A stretch of DNA of 36,552 bases from Candidatus Nomurabacteria bacterium (GCA_903862255.1 CAIOXK010000005.1:1-36552), one strand, 5' to 3'; numbered from the stretch's first letter, positions 10,109-19,984 are shown. Notes: generated from the letters alone by a model not told the origin. Program-made: numbers and translations.

Positions 10109-13100
10109 ATGAAATCTATATTCCCGAAAGTACTTATTATTACAATTATTATTTTATCAATTGGCACTATATTAAACACCTCGAAAGTGTATGCAGAAGT
10201 TTTAAAGCCAAACCCAATTGAAACAACTCTTGACCCTAACAGTACATACACTGTTACCGGAGATGTTTTTGTTAATGCCGCCGCAACACTTACTATACCT
10301 GCGGGGACAAAATTACTTTTTTCACCCAATGCCAGATTGGTGGTGTATGGCAAATTAATCGCCAACGGAACTGCCAAAAATCATATTACTATTTCTGAGA
10401 GTGTTGAACAGAAGAATATTATTTCAGCAGTTAATACAAATGCAAAAATAGCTATTCCTGTAACTGAAGCAGTTCAAACACCAGAAGTTGTTTTTCCTGA
10501 GGTTTCTACACCACAAGTAGCTAGTCCCGATATCGCCCCACTTACTGTAAGTATGGGGCTAGAGTCTGCTGTCCAACAAAAACACAGCGGCATTACATTT
10601 ATGGCAAATGCTGCTGGTACTTTATCATATGTTGATATTGCGGATGCTAAAACTGCAATTACTGTTGATCATGATGTAGTACTCGACGCGTCACATACAA
10701 CTTTTACAAACTGTGATAAAGGAATTACAAACAGTTTCGGTACCGTAACTCTTACGCACAGTACTTTTATCGATACTATATTCCCAGGCCAAATTGATAT
10801 TTATGGAACATTTACGCACAGTGATACAACATTTCTAGGAAAAGGTTTTAAGGGGTGGAATTACGGAGGAAATGTTGCTCCAGGTAAAAATTACCACTTT
10901 AATTCACGCGATGGAGAATATTATATTTTTGGAATAAGTGTGTTAAATGGAGGTACTCTTACTATTGACTATGGGGTAACAGTTTTTATTCAGGACGGCT
11001 TTAGTCTGAATGTACTACAAGGAGGTACTGTTGTGGTGAATGGTACAGAAGCTTCGCCAGTGAATTTTTATGGTGATGGGAGTTGTCCATTGGGAATGTC
11101 GGCAATCATTGCTGGTCCGTATGGAGAAGCAAAAATTAAATATACAAATTTTCACAATCTGTGTGGCGGAATTAAATCTACAGCATCTACCATAACAATT
11201 ACTCACAGTACTTTCAAAGACATATCAGGTACTGCAATAATTGCGGAACAGCAGGGGGACACAACTATTACTGATTCTGATTTTACTACTAGTAAAATTG
11301 CAATCGTATTAAATAATCCAGTAATAAAAAATATTTCACAAAATTATTTTCATGGTAATACAGCTGGAGTTTCTGTTATTGATATGACAACGGCCACTAT
11401 AAAAAATAATGGTTGGGGTAGTGATTCTGGGCCAAGAATCAAAGATAATCCAGGAGGTAAGGGGGACTCTATAGTTGTCAAAAATACTAATGAGGTTATT
11501 TATCGACCATGGTTAGGAATGCTTGATGATACAACACCGCCAGTATCAACTACTGTTGAGCAAAATCCAGTTATCATCGTCCCGGGCATTACGGGCTCAG
11601 TATTAACAAAAGATTATGACGATAAGAGTGAGTTGTGGCCAAATATAGCCAAACTTGCGCTAAGTCCTACAGATGCGTATCTTAATGATTTGTCATTATT
11701 ACAATCAGGTACACAGAGTTCATCACGTCCTGTTGTAGTTGGAGATATTGTACGATCTGCATCAAAGGTTGATATCTTTGCTGGAATGATAGATACATTT
11801 AATAAAAATGGCTATGTTGAAGGCACTAACTTATTTGTATTTCCATATGACTGGCGATTGAGTAATACTATTAATCAAAAGCTGCTGAAAGATTTCGTTA
11901 GTACTGTATTAGCAAAAAGTGGTAAGAAAAAAGTAAACATCATTGCACATAGTATGGGCGGTTTGATGGTTCAGGATTATATTGCTGAAAATACAGATAG
12001 TGCAATCGATCATATTTTCTATATTGCTGTACCACATCTAGGCGCACCAAAAACGTTTAAAACAGTAATGTATGGCGATGATATGGGGTTTAGATTTTCA
12101 GTGGCAGGATTATTTCAGGTGCCAGTGCTGAATGAACAGAGAGTTAAGATTATTACTCAAAATATGCCAGCAGTGTACGAGCTTTTGCCTAGTAAAAAAT
12201 ATATAGAAAGTATCAGTCATTATATTCAAGATCGCTCACAATCAAATCACGATATGGGATTTGATGATATACAAAAATATATGACCACAGACGGCAGAAA
12301 TGAAAAGATGTTTGCTTTCGCATCACAATTGCACAATAAGGTTGATAATAGTAATCCTTCTGCAGAAACGTATAACTTTGCTGGGTGTGGTAATACAAAA
12401 ACGATAACTGGTTTTACATTAACAAAAGAACAGTCTTTAACACTTACTGGTTTTAAAATAATCCCAGAACATCGAATATCATACGGCTCAGGTGATGGGG
12501 TTGTGCCGATAGCTAGTGCAATCGCTAGCACTGTTGCACACAACTATTATATTTCTACTGGTTCGCACGGTACCATGCCATCGTTACCGCAAGTACAAAA
12601 TGCAATTCTAGATATTTTGCAAGGAAAAAATATTACGACTACTAATGCATTGTCAGATCAATCAGCTATTTGTACCCTTGAAGGAAATATTATTGAAGTG
12701 CATAGTCCTGTTTCTCTTGATATTTATGATGAGCAGGGAAGGCATACAGGAATAACTGTTGATGGTATCGAGTATGGTATTCCTAATGTTCAGTATGACG
12801 TAATTAATGACGAGAAAATCGTATTTCTACCGAGTGGTCAAAGGTATAAAATTATTCAGCGAGCAGAGTCGGCTGGTGCATATGATATGTACATTTCTCA
12901 TGTAAATGGAAGTGATGTAGTAGATCATCAAGCCTATTATCATGCAGTCCCAATGGCGTCAAACACTACTATCGGTACATTTACGTTAGATAAAGAATTG
13001 AACCCCGATATTATGATAGATGACAATGGTGATGGTACAACAGACCGTTTGATCAAAGCCTCTTCATTACTCGATAAAAATCAGGCTAGTGATGCAAATG

Positions 13101-13696
13101 CTCCAATAACAGTAGCTTCATATGCAGATGGATTAATTACACTGAAAACAGTAGACGATAATTCAGGAGTACTTAATATAAAATATTCTACTGATAATAG
13201 TACTTGGAAAATATATGACAAGCCTTTTGCTGGGGTAGTTGGTACGACTGTCTACTTTGTATCGATTGATAATGCTGGAAATACAGAAGAAATAAAAGAA
13301 TTTAGGATTGATACTGTAAACAGTCCACCAGCAACAGTGGTAGGTAATAATGGAAATAATAATATCTCAATAGAAATGCAGTCCACTAAAAAAGATGACA
13401 GTATAGATGAAATGGTGGATGATACTGTTTCAGATCAAGATGTTTCAAATAGTGAAAAGAGTACCAACAAAAAAGAAAAAGTGAAGTCTATAAAAAAGGT
13501 AAAATCACCAACAATACGTACTTCGCCTGCTCCTGATGAGGGAACTGTTATGCAAGATCCAGAAGTCACATTAAAAGGTATAAGTACTAGTGCTGCTGGT
13601 ATTGCAGCACTTGGTCCCGGAAAAGTGATTATTATAGGCTTGCTTGCCATAGGAACATTAGTTTTATTAGCACTATTCAGCAAAAAACGCAGCTAA
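10109..13696 (+). CDS. Surface-anchored LCAT/PDAT-type acyltransferase/lipase with N-terminal parallel beta-helix and C-terminal TM anchor
   Basis: Beta-helix-like repeats; VIIVPGITGSVL, FVFPYDWRL, IIAHSMGGLMVQDY (S615), SYGSGDGVVPIAS (D796), STGSHGTMP (H820); C-terminal KVIIIGLLAIGTLVLLALFSKKRS. Confidence 0.85.
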   Translation: MKSIFPKVLIITIIILSIGTILNTSKVYAEVLKPNPIETTLDPNSTYTVTGDVFVNAAATLTIPAGTKLLFSPNARLVVYGKLIANGTAKNHITISESVEQKNIISAVNTNAKIAIPVTEAVQTPEVVFPEVSTPQVASPDIAPLTVSMGLESAVQQKHSGITFMANAAGTLSYVDIADAKTAITVDHDVVLDASHTTFTNCDKGITNSFGTVTLTHSTFIDTIFPGQIDIYGTFTHSDTTFLGKGFKGWNYGGNVAPGKNYHFNSRDGEYYIFGISVLNGGTLTIDYGVTVFIQDGFSLNVLQGGTVVVNGTEASPVNFYGDGSCPLGMSAIIAGPYGEAKIKYTNFHNLCGGIKSTASTITITHSTFKDISGTAIIAEQQGDTTITDSDFTTSKIAIVLNNPVIKNISQNYFHGNTAGVSVIDMTTATIKNNGWGSDSGPRIKDNPGGKGDSIVVKNTNEVIYRPWLGMLDDTTPPVSTTVEQNPVIIVPGITGSVLTKDYDDKSELWPNIAKLALSPTDAYLNDLSLLQSGTQSSSRPVVVGDIVRSASKVDIFAGMIDTFNKNGYVEGTNLFVFPYDWRLSNTINQKLLKDFVSTVLAKSGKKKVNIIAHSMGGLMVQDYIAENTDSAIDHIFYIAVPHLGAPKTFKTVMYGDDMGFRFSVAGLFQVPVLNEQRVKIITQNMPAVYELLPSKKYIESISHYIQDRSQSNHDMGFDDIQKYMTTDGRNEKMFAFASQLHNKVDNSNPSAETYNFAGCGNTKTITGFTLTKEQSLTLTGFKIIPEHRISYGSGDGVVPIASAIASTVAHNYYISTGSHGTMPSLPQVQNAILDILQGKNITTTNALSDQSAICTLEGNIIEVHSPVSLDIYDEQGRHTGITVDGIEYGIPNVQYDVINDEKIVFLPSGQRYKIIQRAESAGAYDMYISHVNGSDVVDHQAYYHAVPMASNTTIGTFTLDKELNPDIMIDDNGDGTTDRLIKASSLLDKNQASDANAPITVASYADGLITLKTVDDNSGVLNIKYSTDNSTWKIYDKPFAGVVGTTVYFVSIDNAGNTEEIKEFRIDTVNSPPATVVGNNGNNNISIEMQSTKKDDSIDEMVDDTVSDQDVSNSEKSTNKKEKVKSIKKVKSPTIRTSPAPDEGTVMQDPEVTLKGISTSAAGIAALGPGKVIIIGLLAIGTLVLLALFSKKRS

Positions 13697-13714
13697 TGTT
13701 ACAATCAAGACCTA

Positions 13715-15400
13715 ATGACCCAGAATCAAGCGTTAACCATATTAAAGACCGGAGCTAATGTATTTCTAACAGGGGAGCCCGGGGCAGGGAAAACATACAC
13801 CATTAACGCCTTTGTTTCTTTTCTGAAGGAGCACGGTATTGAGCCTGCAATTACTGCTTCGACAGGTATTGCTGCTACACATATTCAAGGGCAAACCATT
13901 CACTCATGGAGCGGTATTGGTATTCGTAAAACATTATCACCGTATGATCTTGATCAGATGGCAACAATAGAATATTTGGTGCGGCGTATAAATAAAACTA
14001 AAGTGCTTATTATTGACGAGGTATCGATGATCGATGGTTTCACCTTGGATCTTGTAGATGCTGTTTGTAAAACAATTAAACAATCAGCAGAACCATTTGG
14101 CGGTATTCAAGTTGTACTTGTAGGAGACTTTTTTCAGCTTCCTCCAATCTCTCGGTACGGTGACGTAGTACCATTTGCATTTGAATCCCGTGCTTGGAAA
14201 GAAATGAAACCACTTGTTTGTTATTTAACAGAGCAGCACCGTCAAAGTGATGATACTTTTCTACGCCTCCTATCTGCAATCCGTCGCAATGAAAGAATGG
14301 ACGATCATATGATTCACCTTGAACAACGCATTATTAGTGACAGTGATTCATTTGATCATTTAGAAAATATGACTCGTCTCTATGCACACAATGCAGATGT
14401 TGATGCAATCAATACTGCAGCATTATGTGCAATAGATGGTCCTACAAATACATATACGATGTTTAGTAAAGGTTCAGAATCACTGGTAGCGAGCTTGAAA
14501 AAAGGCTGTCTTTCTCCTGAGCGATTAGATTTGAAAATCGGTGCAGTGGTCATGTGTACAAAAAATAATATGCAGAAAGGGTTTGTAAATGGTACGACTG
14601 GTACTGTTATGCGATTTGAAACAGGAACGAAATATCCGATCATACAAACTAAGGATCGAGAAGAAATTACCATTGAACCAATGGATTGGACTATTGAAGA
14701 AGATGGCAAAATAAAAGCCTCAATTGGCCAGATCCCGTTGCGCTTGGCATGGGCCATTACCATACATAAAAGTCAGGGATTATCGCTTGATAATGCCATG
14801 ATGGATTTACGGCAAGTTTTTGAATTCGGGCAGGGGTATGTTGCACTATCGCGAGTACGCAGTCTGAGCGGTCTTTATTTAGCTGGTTGGAATGCGCAAA
14901 CATTCCAAGTGCATCCGCGCATTTTGCAAGAAGATCAGATTTTTCATGAGCAGTCTGATTCTGCTACTGAAATTTTTGCAGGCATTGAAGCGGATGATCT
15001 TGAAACAATGCATAAAAACTTTATTTTAGCAGCAGGTGGAACGTTGGATGCAAAAAAAGGAAAGCAGGCAAAAGTAGAAAAGAAAGATACATTAGATCTG
15101 ACAAAAGAATTAGTGCTAGAAGGTAAGTCATTATCTGAAATTGCCAAGGCTCGTAAAATGGTCGCGACAACAATTCTCGATCACATTGAAAAGCTTATTA
15201 TCTTGAAAAAACTTAATTACGAAAATATCTCTCATCTTATTGATGCAAAGCTATTAAAGGCACTGCCAACAATCACTGTTGCATTTTCTGCCTGTGATAC
15301 GACATTACTTTCCCCTGTTTATAATCACTTGGACGGTAAATATACGTTTGACATGTTACGTTTAGCACGTGCTGCAATTTCTGCAAAAAATAATAAGTAA
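13715..15400 (+). CDS. PIF1/RecD-like ATP-dependent DNA helicase with C-terminal HTH
   Basis: Walker A GEPGAGKTYT, Walker B LIIDEVSMID, GDFFQLPP, AITIHKSQGLSLD, GYVALSRVRSLSGLYL; C-terminal helicase HTH_40-like LVLEGKSLSEIAKARKMVATTILDHIEKL. Confidence 0.9.
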   Translation: MTQNQALTILKTGANVFLTGEPGAGKTYTINAFVSFLKEHGIEPAITASTGIAATHIQGQTIHSWSGIGIRKTLSPYDLDQMATIEYLVRRINKTKVLIIDEVSMIDGFTLDLVDAVCKTIKQSAEPFGGIQVVLVGDFFQLPPISRYGDVVPFAFESRAWKEMKPLVCYLTEQHRQSDDTFLRLLSAIRRNERMDDHMIHLEQRIISDSDSFDHLENMTRLYAHNADVDAINTAALCAIDGPTNTYTMFSKGSESLVASLKKGCLSPERLDLKIGAVVMCTKNNMQKGFVNGTTGTVMRFETGTKYPIIQTKDREEITIEPMDWTIEEDGKIKASIGQIPLRLAWAITIHKSQGLSLDNAMMDLRQVFEFGQGYVALSRVRSLSGLYLAGWNAQTFQVHPRILQEDQIFHEQSDSATEIFAGIEADDLETMHKNFILAAGGTLDAKKGKQAKVEKKDTLDLTKELVLEGKSLSEIAKARKMVATTILDHIEKLIILKKLNYENISHLIDAKLLKALPTITVAFSACDTTLLSPVYNHLDGKYTFDMLRLARAAISAKNNK

Positions 15401-15771
15401 TGTTAAGAAGAACGTTCTACAATAAATATAAAGAAGAGGCGCGTATCCTTGTCCACCAGCGATTAGAGCACTTTAATGCGTACTATAATTTTACGTATAG
15501 CCGTGTTTCTATTCGAAATCAAAAAACTCGCTGGGGCAGTTGCTCGAGTAAAGGTAATTTAAATTTTAGTTACCGTATCTTATTCCTTGAGCCAGAAGCA
15601 CAAGATTATTTAATCATTCATGAGTTATGTCATCTCAAACAATTCAATCACTCGCAAGCGTTTTGGGATCTGGTAGCAGAACAGTCACCAAATTATAAAA
15701 AGTGGCATACTGATTTGAAATATAAGAGTAATCTAAAGGTGCTGTTTGCTACCTGGAGAAAAGCACTGTAG
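15400..15771 (+). CDS. YgjP-like M48/DUF45 metallopeptidase
   Basis: RWGSCSSKGNLNFSYRILFLEPEAQDYLIIHELCHLKQFNHSQAFWDLV; HExxH-like zinc motif. Confidence 0.85.
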   Translation: MLRRTFYNKYKEEARILVHQRLEHFNAYYNFTYSRVSIRNQKTRWGSCSSKGNLNFSYRILFLEPEAQDYLIIHELCHLKQFNHSQAFWDLVAEQSPNYKKWHTDLKYKSNLKVLFATWRKAL

Positions 15772-15780
15772 TATGGCTGT

Positions 15781-16347
15781 ATGAATATTACTTCAGCACA
15801 ATTCATCAAAGGTGTTAAAGATGGTAGCGAGGTTGCAGATCTGCAATTTCCTCAGGTGGCCTTTATAGGGCGTTCAAATGTAGGGAAGTCGAGCACCATT
15901 AACGTTCTCACTAAAGTAAAAGGATTAGCGAAAACTAGTTCTTTTCCAGGACGTACTAAGGAGATTAATGTATTCTTGATCAATAATAAATTTTACCTTA
16001 TTGACCTGCCAGGGTATGGATATGCAAAAGTTTCAAAAGTTGAGCGTGCAAAAATCGAAGAGGTGATCAAAAGCTACTTATTTAACCCAGTAATTATGCC
16101 CAAAAAGGTGGTATTGATTATCGATGCATATGTTGGCCCAACAGAGCCAGATCTAGAAATGCTCGATGCGCTACTTGAAGATAATAAAGACGTAATTATC
16201 TTGGCAAACAAAATTGATAAAGTTAAAAAATCTATCAGATTAAATGTTTTGGCAAAAATTAAAGAAACACTACACGGCCAACTAGTAATCCCATTTTCTG
16301 CAGAAGAAAAAACTGGAATTACAGAAGTCCTTGCACATCTAGGGTAA
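15781..16347 (+). CDS. engB: Ribosome biogenesis GTPase YihA/YsxC/EngB
   Basis: VAFIGRSNVGKSSTINVL, FPGRTKEINVFLINNKFYLIDLPGYGYAKVS, ILANKIDKV. Confidence 0.93.
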   Translation: MNITSAQFIKGVKDGSEVADLQFPQVAFIGRSNVGKSSTINVLTKVKGLAKTSSFPGRTKEINVFLINNKFYLIDLPGYGYAKVSKVERAKIEEVIKSYLFNPVIMPKKVVLIIDAYVGPTEPDLEMLDALLEDNKDVIILANKIDKVKKSIRLNVLAKIKETLHGQLVIPFSAEEKTGITEVLAHLG

Positions 16348-16350
16348 TAA

Positions 16351-16379
16351 AAAATGGGGGACTGTCCCCATTTTTTTAT
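16351..16379. terminator. Bidirectional terminator between engB and pseudouridine synthase
   Basis: AAAAATGGGG-GACTGT-CCCCATTTTTTT. Confidence 0.8.
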
Positions 16380-17146
16380 TTCTTCAATTTTTCTACTTCA
16401 GCCTTACCTAAGATTCTTACTGAGCCTGGCTTCATTCCGGTAATTGTTAGTGGTCCAATATCTGTACGAACAAGGTCTTCAACTGTCAGATGGCAGGCAT
16501 CTGCCATGCGGCGAATTTGGTGCTTACGCCCTTCATGAAGAACGATAGTAAATGATGTTCGAGAAGCGCGCTCTACGATTGCTGGTTTAGTTTTTATTTT
16601 GTCTAGCATAATGCCATTAGTCATTTTTGAAATAGTAGTATCGGTAATATTTTCACGAACGGTTACTAAATACTTTTTTCCAATCTTAGAATTTTCTTGT
16701 GTCAGTGCGCGAGCTAAGGTTCCATCGTTAGACATAATGATCAATCCTTCTGATTCTTTGTCGAGACGGCCTACTGGCGCTAGGTGTTTATATTTAGGAA
16801 AAGTGTCATGAAGGTCTTTGACATTGTCAGTTGTCTTGTTCGTTTCAACGCCACGGGGTTTATATACAAGAATTGATTCTTTGCCTTCTTGGACACCACC
16901 TTTGATGTCGATCACATCTTTGCCAACTTTAATACCAAAACCTGGTTCTTTGACGATCTTGCCGTTTATTTTAACTGAGCCGCTAATAATAAGTGCCTTA
17001 GCTTCACGTCGTGATGCCAGTCCTTGGTGGGCGATTGCACGCTCTAAACGCTCTAATCCTGGAGCCAGAGTACTTTCAAGCTTTATAACCTTACGGGGCG
17101 TTGGGTGCTCGAATGATTTATTCAGCTGTCTGGCCTGCTTTTTCAT
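16376..17146 (-). CDS. RsuA/RluB-type pseudouridine synthase
   Basis: S4 domain RLERAIAHQGLASRREAKALIISGSVKINGKIV; PVGRLDKESEGLIIMSNDG; EGRKHQIRRM; start adjusted to MKKQARQLN. Confidence 0.9.
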   Translation of the reverse strand: MKKQARQLNKSFEHPTPRKVIKLESTLAPGLERLERAIAHQGLASRREAKALIISGSVKINGKIVKEPGFGIKVGKDVIDIKGGVQEGKESILVYKPRGVETNKTTDNVKDLHDTFPKYKHLAPVGRLDKESEGLIIMSNDGTLARALTQENSKIGKKYLVTVRENITDTTISKMTNGIMLDKIKTKPAIVERASRTSFTIVLHEGRKHQIRRMADACHLTVEDLVRTDIGPLTITGMKPGSVRILGKAEVEKLKK

Positions 17147-17206
17147 GATGTGGCGAGTATAGCATGTATATTGCATAGAGACAGTTATCCATATATCATA
17201 GTGCCT

Positions 17207-17626
17207 ATGAATACCGTTGAAGGATTATTAGAACAGGCACAAACATTGCAGGATAAGGGTAAAACAGAAGAAGCACTGGAGCAGTACAGTAAGTCTTTTG
17301 ATCTGCTTATTGATGATGCAGGCAAGTATGCCACGGCTCAAGAGTCACACATTACTGATCTAGAAGAATTGCGCAAAATAGCGCCGACATTATTTGCTCA
17401 CTCAAAAACCTATTTGAAAAAAGATATTACCGCTTCATATATCCTTAACGCTATGGGTGTGCTTTTTGCAGAGCTCAGAGATTATCCTAATGCAGAACAA
17501 AAATTACTTGAATCAATCGATTACATACCAGATGGGACTGACTACCCAGATCCAGCTGATAATCTAGAGCGTATTGCTAGTGAGGTTGCTGCTGCCCGTG
17601 CCGCAGCAGAATCCGAGCAAGAATAA
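17207..17626 (+). CDS. TPR-like small protein
   Basis: MNTVEGLLEQAQTLQDKGKTEEALEQYSKSFDLL...YPNAEQKLLESIDYIPDG. Confidence 0.6.
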   Translation: MNTVEGLLEQAQTLQDKGKTEEALEQYSKSFDLLIDDAGKYATAQESHITDLEELRKIAPTLFAHSKTYLKKDITASYILNAMGVLFAELRDYPNAEQKLLESIDYIPDGTDYPDPADNLERIASEVAAARAAAESEQE

Positions 17627-17662
17627 TTTTTTGCATTAGTGTATATGATATATACTAATGAT

Positions 17663-18061
17663 ATGAAAAATTCATTGTACTATCGGCAACACCTTAAACG
17701 GCCTCGTTGGGCACCACCAGCAGAAATGTTTGCACCAGTGTGGACTTTTCTGTACATCCTTATTGCGATCTCATTCAGTATAGTTTTTATAAATGGGTTT
17801 AAAGGCATACTCCCATTTGTAGTTGTCTTGCCTTTTATTCTCAATCTGCTTTTTAACGCAATCTATACGCCAATTCAGTTTGGATTAAAAAATAATTACT
17901 TAGCAACTGTAGATATTTTTTTAATTCTAGGAACTTTGATTTGGTCAGTGATAGTTATCTATCCATATTTACACTGGATAACATTCATCAATATCCCATA
18001 CCTACTCTGGGTTTCTTTTGCAACAATATTACAATGCACAATAACGTGGCTTAATCGTTAA
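17663..18061 (+). CDS. TspO/MBR (tryptophan-rich sensory) family protein
   Basis: RPRWAPPAEMFAPVWTFLYILIAISFSIV; five hydrophobic segments; start chosen at ATG 17663. Confidence 0.8.
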   Translation: MKNSLYYRQHLKRPRWAPPAEMFAPVWTFLYILIAISFSIVFINGFKGILPFVVVLPFILNLLFNAIYTPIQFGLKNNYLATVDIFLILGTLIWSVIVIYPYLHWITFINIPYLLWVSFATILQCTITWLNR

Positions 18062-18062
18062 T

Positions 18063-19256
18063 ATGCAAGAAACTGGAATCGGAAAATCAGGTGTTATTGC
18101 AATTATAATTGTTATTTTTATTACTACAGGATACGGCTGGCATTTATACAGTAAGACATCTACTGCATCAAATATATTAGCAAGTGCGCTGCCTAGCAGC
18201 GCACAAGAAAATTCTCCTACTCCGACAGTATCACAGACTCCCGCAGTAGCACCGATTGCATTTCCTACTGTCAGTCATATACAAACACCTTCTCAAGTAC
18301 ATGCAATTTATATTTCTAGCTGGAGTGCTGGGACTGCTTCAAGTATGGCCCATATCAATGCACTACTCGATGGTGGCAAAATTAATGCAGTAGTAATTGA
18401 TATTAAGGATGCAACAGGTAGACTCTCATATATTCCACATGATCCAATATTGGCTGCAAGTGGTGTAGGTACGAAGCGCATAGCTCATCTGGATACACTG
18501 ATTCAGTCTCTTCATGATAGGCATATATATGTCATCGGACGTATTGCAGTATTTCAGGATCCGTATTGGCCAACTGTTCACCCAGAAGATGCATTGCAAG
18601 ACACAACAACTGGTAATCCGTGGAAAGACAAGAAAGGGCTAACATGGTTACGGGCTGACAATCCAAAGGTGTGGAGTTATATCGAAAGTGTTGCTGAAGA
18701 TGCATATGCTCAAGGGTTTGATGAGGTGAATATGGACTACGTTCGTTTTCCTACAGATGGCGCACTAAAAAATATTGATCAGTCAACATTTACTCTGCCA
18801 AAACAAAATATTATCGAAAGCTTTTTTGCTGATCTTGATACAATATTGAGACAAAAAGATCACATTCCTTTATCTGCTGATGTATTTGGTCTCACAGTAA
18901 GTGCAGAAGACGATATGGGTATTGGTCAGAAATTAGACTTGATTGCGGCTCACGTTGATTATATTTGTCCAATGATTTATCCATCACATTTTGCGAATGG
19001 TAGTTATGGTTTCAAAAATCCTGCCGATCATCCATATGAGGTTATTGCGAAAGCTTTGCTAGATGGTAAGGCGAAATTAACAGCAGTAAATATTTCTACA
19101 ACTAAGCTTCGTCCATGGTTACAAGATTTCAATCTCGGTGCAATATATACTGCTGATATGGTCACAGCTCAGATCAAGGCAACGAATGATGCCGGAATAA
19201 CATCTTGGTTAATGTGGGATGCAAGTAATAAATATACTTCATCTGTATACAAATAA
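18063..19256 (+). CDS. Membrane-anchored putative glycoside hydrolase (DUF4015-like TIM barrel)
   Basis: N-terminal TM; AIYISSWSAG, NAVVIDIKDATGRLSY, HIYVIGRIAVFQDP, AYAQGFDEVNMDYVRFPTDG, ADVFGLTVSAEDDMGIGQKLD. Confidence 0.83.
   Translation: MQETGIGKSGVIAIIIVIFITTGYGWHLYSKTSTASNILASALPSSAQENSPTPTVSQTPAVAPIAFPTVSHIQTPSQVHAIYISSWSAGTASSMAHINALLDGGKINAVVIDIKDATGRLSYIPHDPILAASGVGTKRIAHLDTLIQSLHDRHIYVIGRIAVFQDPYWPTVHPEDALQDTTTGNPWKDKKGLTWLRADNPKVWSYIESVAEDAYAQGFDEVNMDYVRFPTDGALKNIDQSTFTLPKQNIIESFFADLDTILRQKDHIPLSADVFGLTVSAEDDMGIGQKLDLIAAHVDYICPMIYPSHFANGSYGFKNPADHPYEVIAKALLDGKAKLTAVNISTTKLRPWLQDFNLGAIYTADMVTAQIKATNDAGITSWLMWDASNKYTSSVYK
18184..18204. repeat. 21-nt palindrome GTGCGCTGC-CTA-GCAGCGCAC inside the DUF4015 gene
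   Basis: Perfect 9-bp arms; same arms recur at 32478-32498. Confidence 0.8.
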
Positions 19257-19297
19257 TTGCTATACTATAGAAGTTATTAGTAATATATAGTTGTTAT

Positions 19298-19360
19298 ATG
19301 GCCAAAGGCGTACGCTCTCAAAAAGAAGCAAAAAAACCAAAAAAGGACAAAAAGAAATAA
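19298..19360 (+). CDS. Unlisted 20-aa Lys-rich small protein MAKGVRSQKEAKKPKKDKKK
   Basis: ATG..TAA; TATAGT -10 (19286-19291) exactly 6 nt upstream; own terminator just downstream. Confidence 0.6.
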   Translation: MAKGVRSQKEAKKPKKDKKK

Positions 19361-19370
19361 TTTCTTATTA

Positions 19371-19415
19371 TTATGAAAGAGGAATGGGTACTGCCATTCC
19401 TCTTTCTCTTGATGT
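19371..19415 (+). terminator. Rho-independent terminator after the small ORF
   Basis: AAAGAGGAATGG-GTACTG-CCATTCCTCTTTCTCTT. Confidence 0.75.
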
Positions 19416-19426
19416 ATACTGTGACC

Positions 19427-19984
19427 ATGGAAAACAATAAAATCAAACCAATTTCACTTATTATTACTGGAGTGGTAATTATTGCCTTTGTAGCACTATT
19501 CGTAAGTGCAAAAAAGCATCAGCAAGAGGCTGCAATTAATGCTGCTCAGTCAGATATATCAATTTCTACACCTGCTTCACTTTGTTTTGTATTAAATAAA
19601 AAAACAACTTCAGGTTCTAGTGATGTAGCATATTTGAAACTTACTACTTCAGATGGTGGTCAAAATATTAGCGGTGAATTAGGAACATATCTTGCAGAAA
19701 AAGATGGCATGAAGGGCACATTGACTGGTAGTGCAAGTGCAGATGCTTCAGGCAATGCGATTTTCGATGGACAATATGTTAATTCTGGTGAGGGTATGAA
19801 CAATAGTAATGAGCAGCTCATCAAACTCGATGGTACTCAGGCACAGCTTGGATATGGTGATTTTATACGAACAAAAAATGGTTCATATCAGTATAAAGAT
19901 AAGACAAAAGTAGTTTATTCACTTGCAATTCCTTCAGTTGATTGTGCTCAATATGACGCACTTAAGACAGTGTCAGGACACTAG
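19427..19984 (+). CDS. Hypothetical protein with N-terminal TM
   Basis: MENNKIKPISLIITGVVIIAFVALFVSAKKHQ; upstream start 19373 lies in the terminator; TATACT at 19415-19420, 6 nt before ATG 19427. Confidence 0.65.
   Translation: MENNKIKPISLIITGVVIIAFVALFVSAKKHQQEAAINAAQSDISISTPASLCFVLNKKTTSGSSDVAYLKLTTSDGGQNISGELGTYLAEKDGMKGTLTGSASADASGNAIFDGQYVNSGEGMNNSNEQLIKLDGTQAQLGYGDFIRTKNGSYQYKDKTKVVYSLAIPSVDCAQYDALKTVSGH

Noticed and set aside
19373-19426. ORF-track start at 19373 for the 19984-ending gene
   Set aside because: Falls within the terminator hairpin of the upstream small ORF; ATG 19427 has a well-placed TATACT
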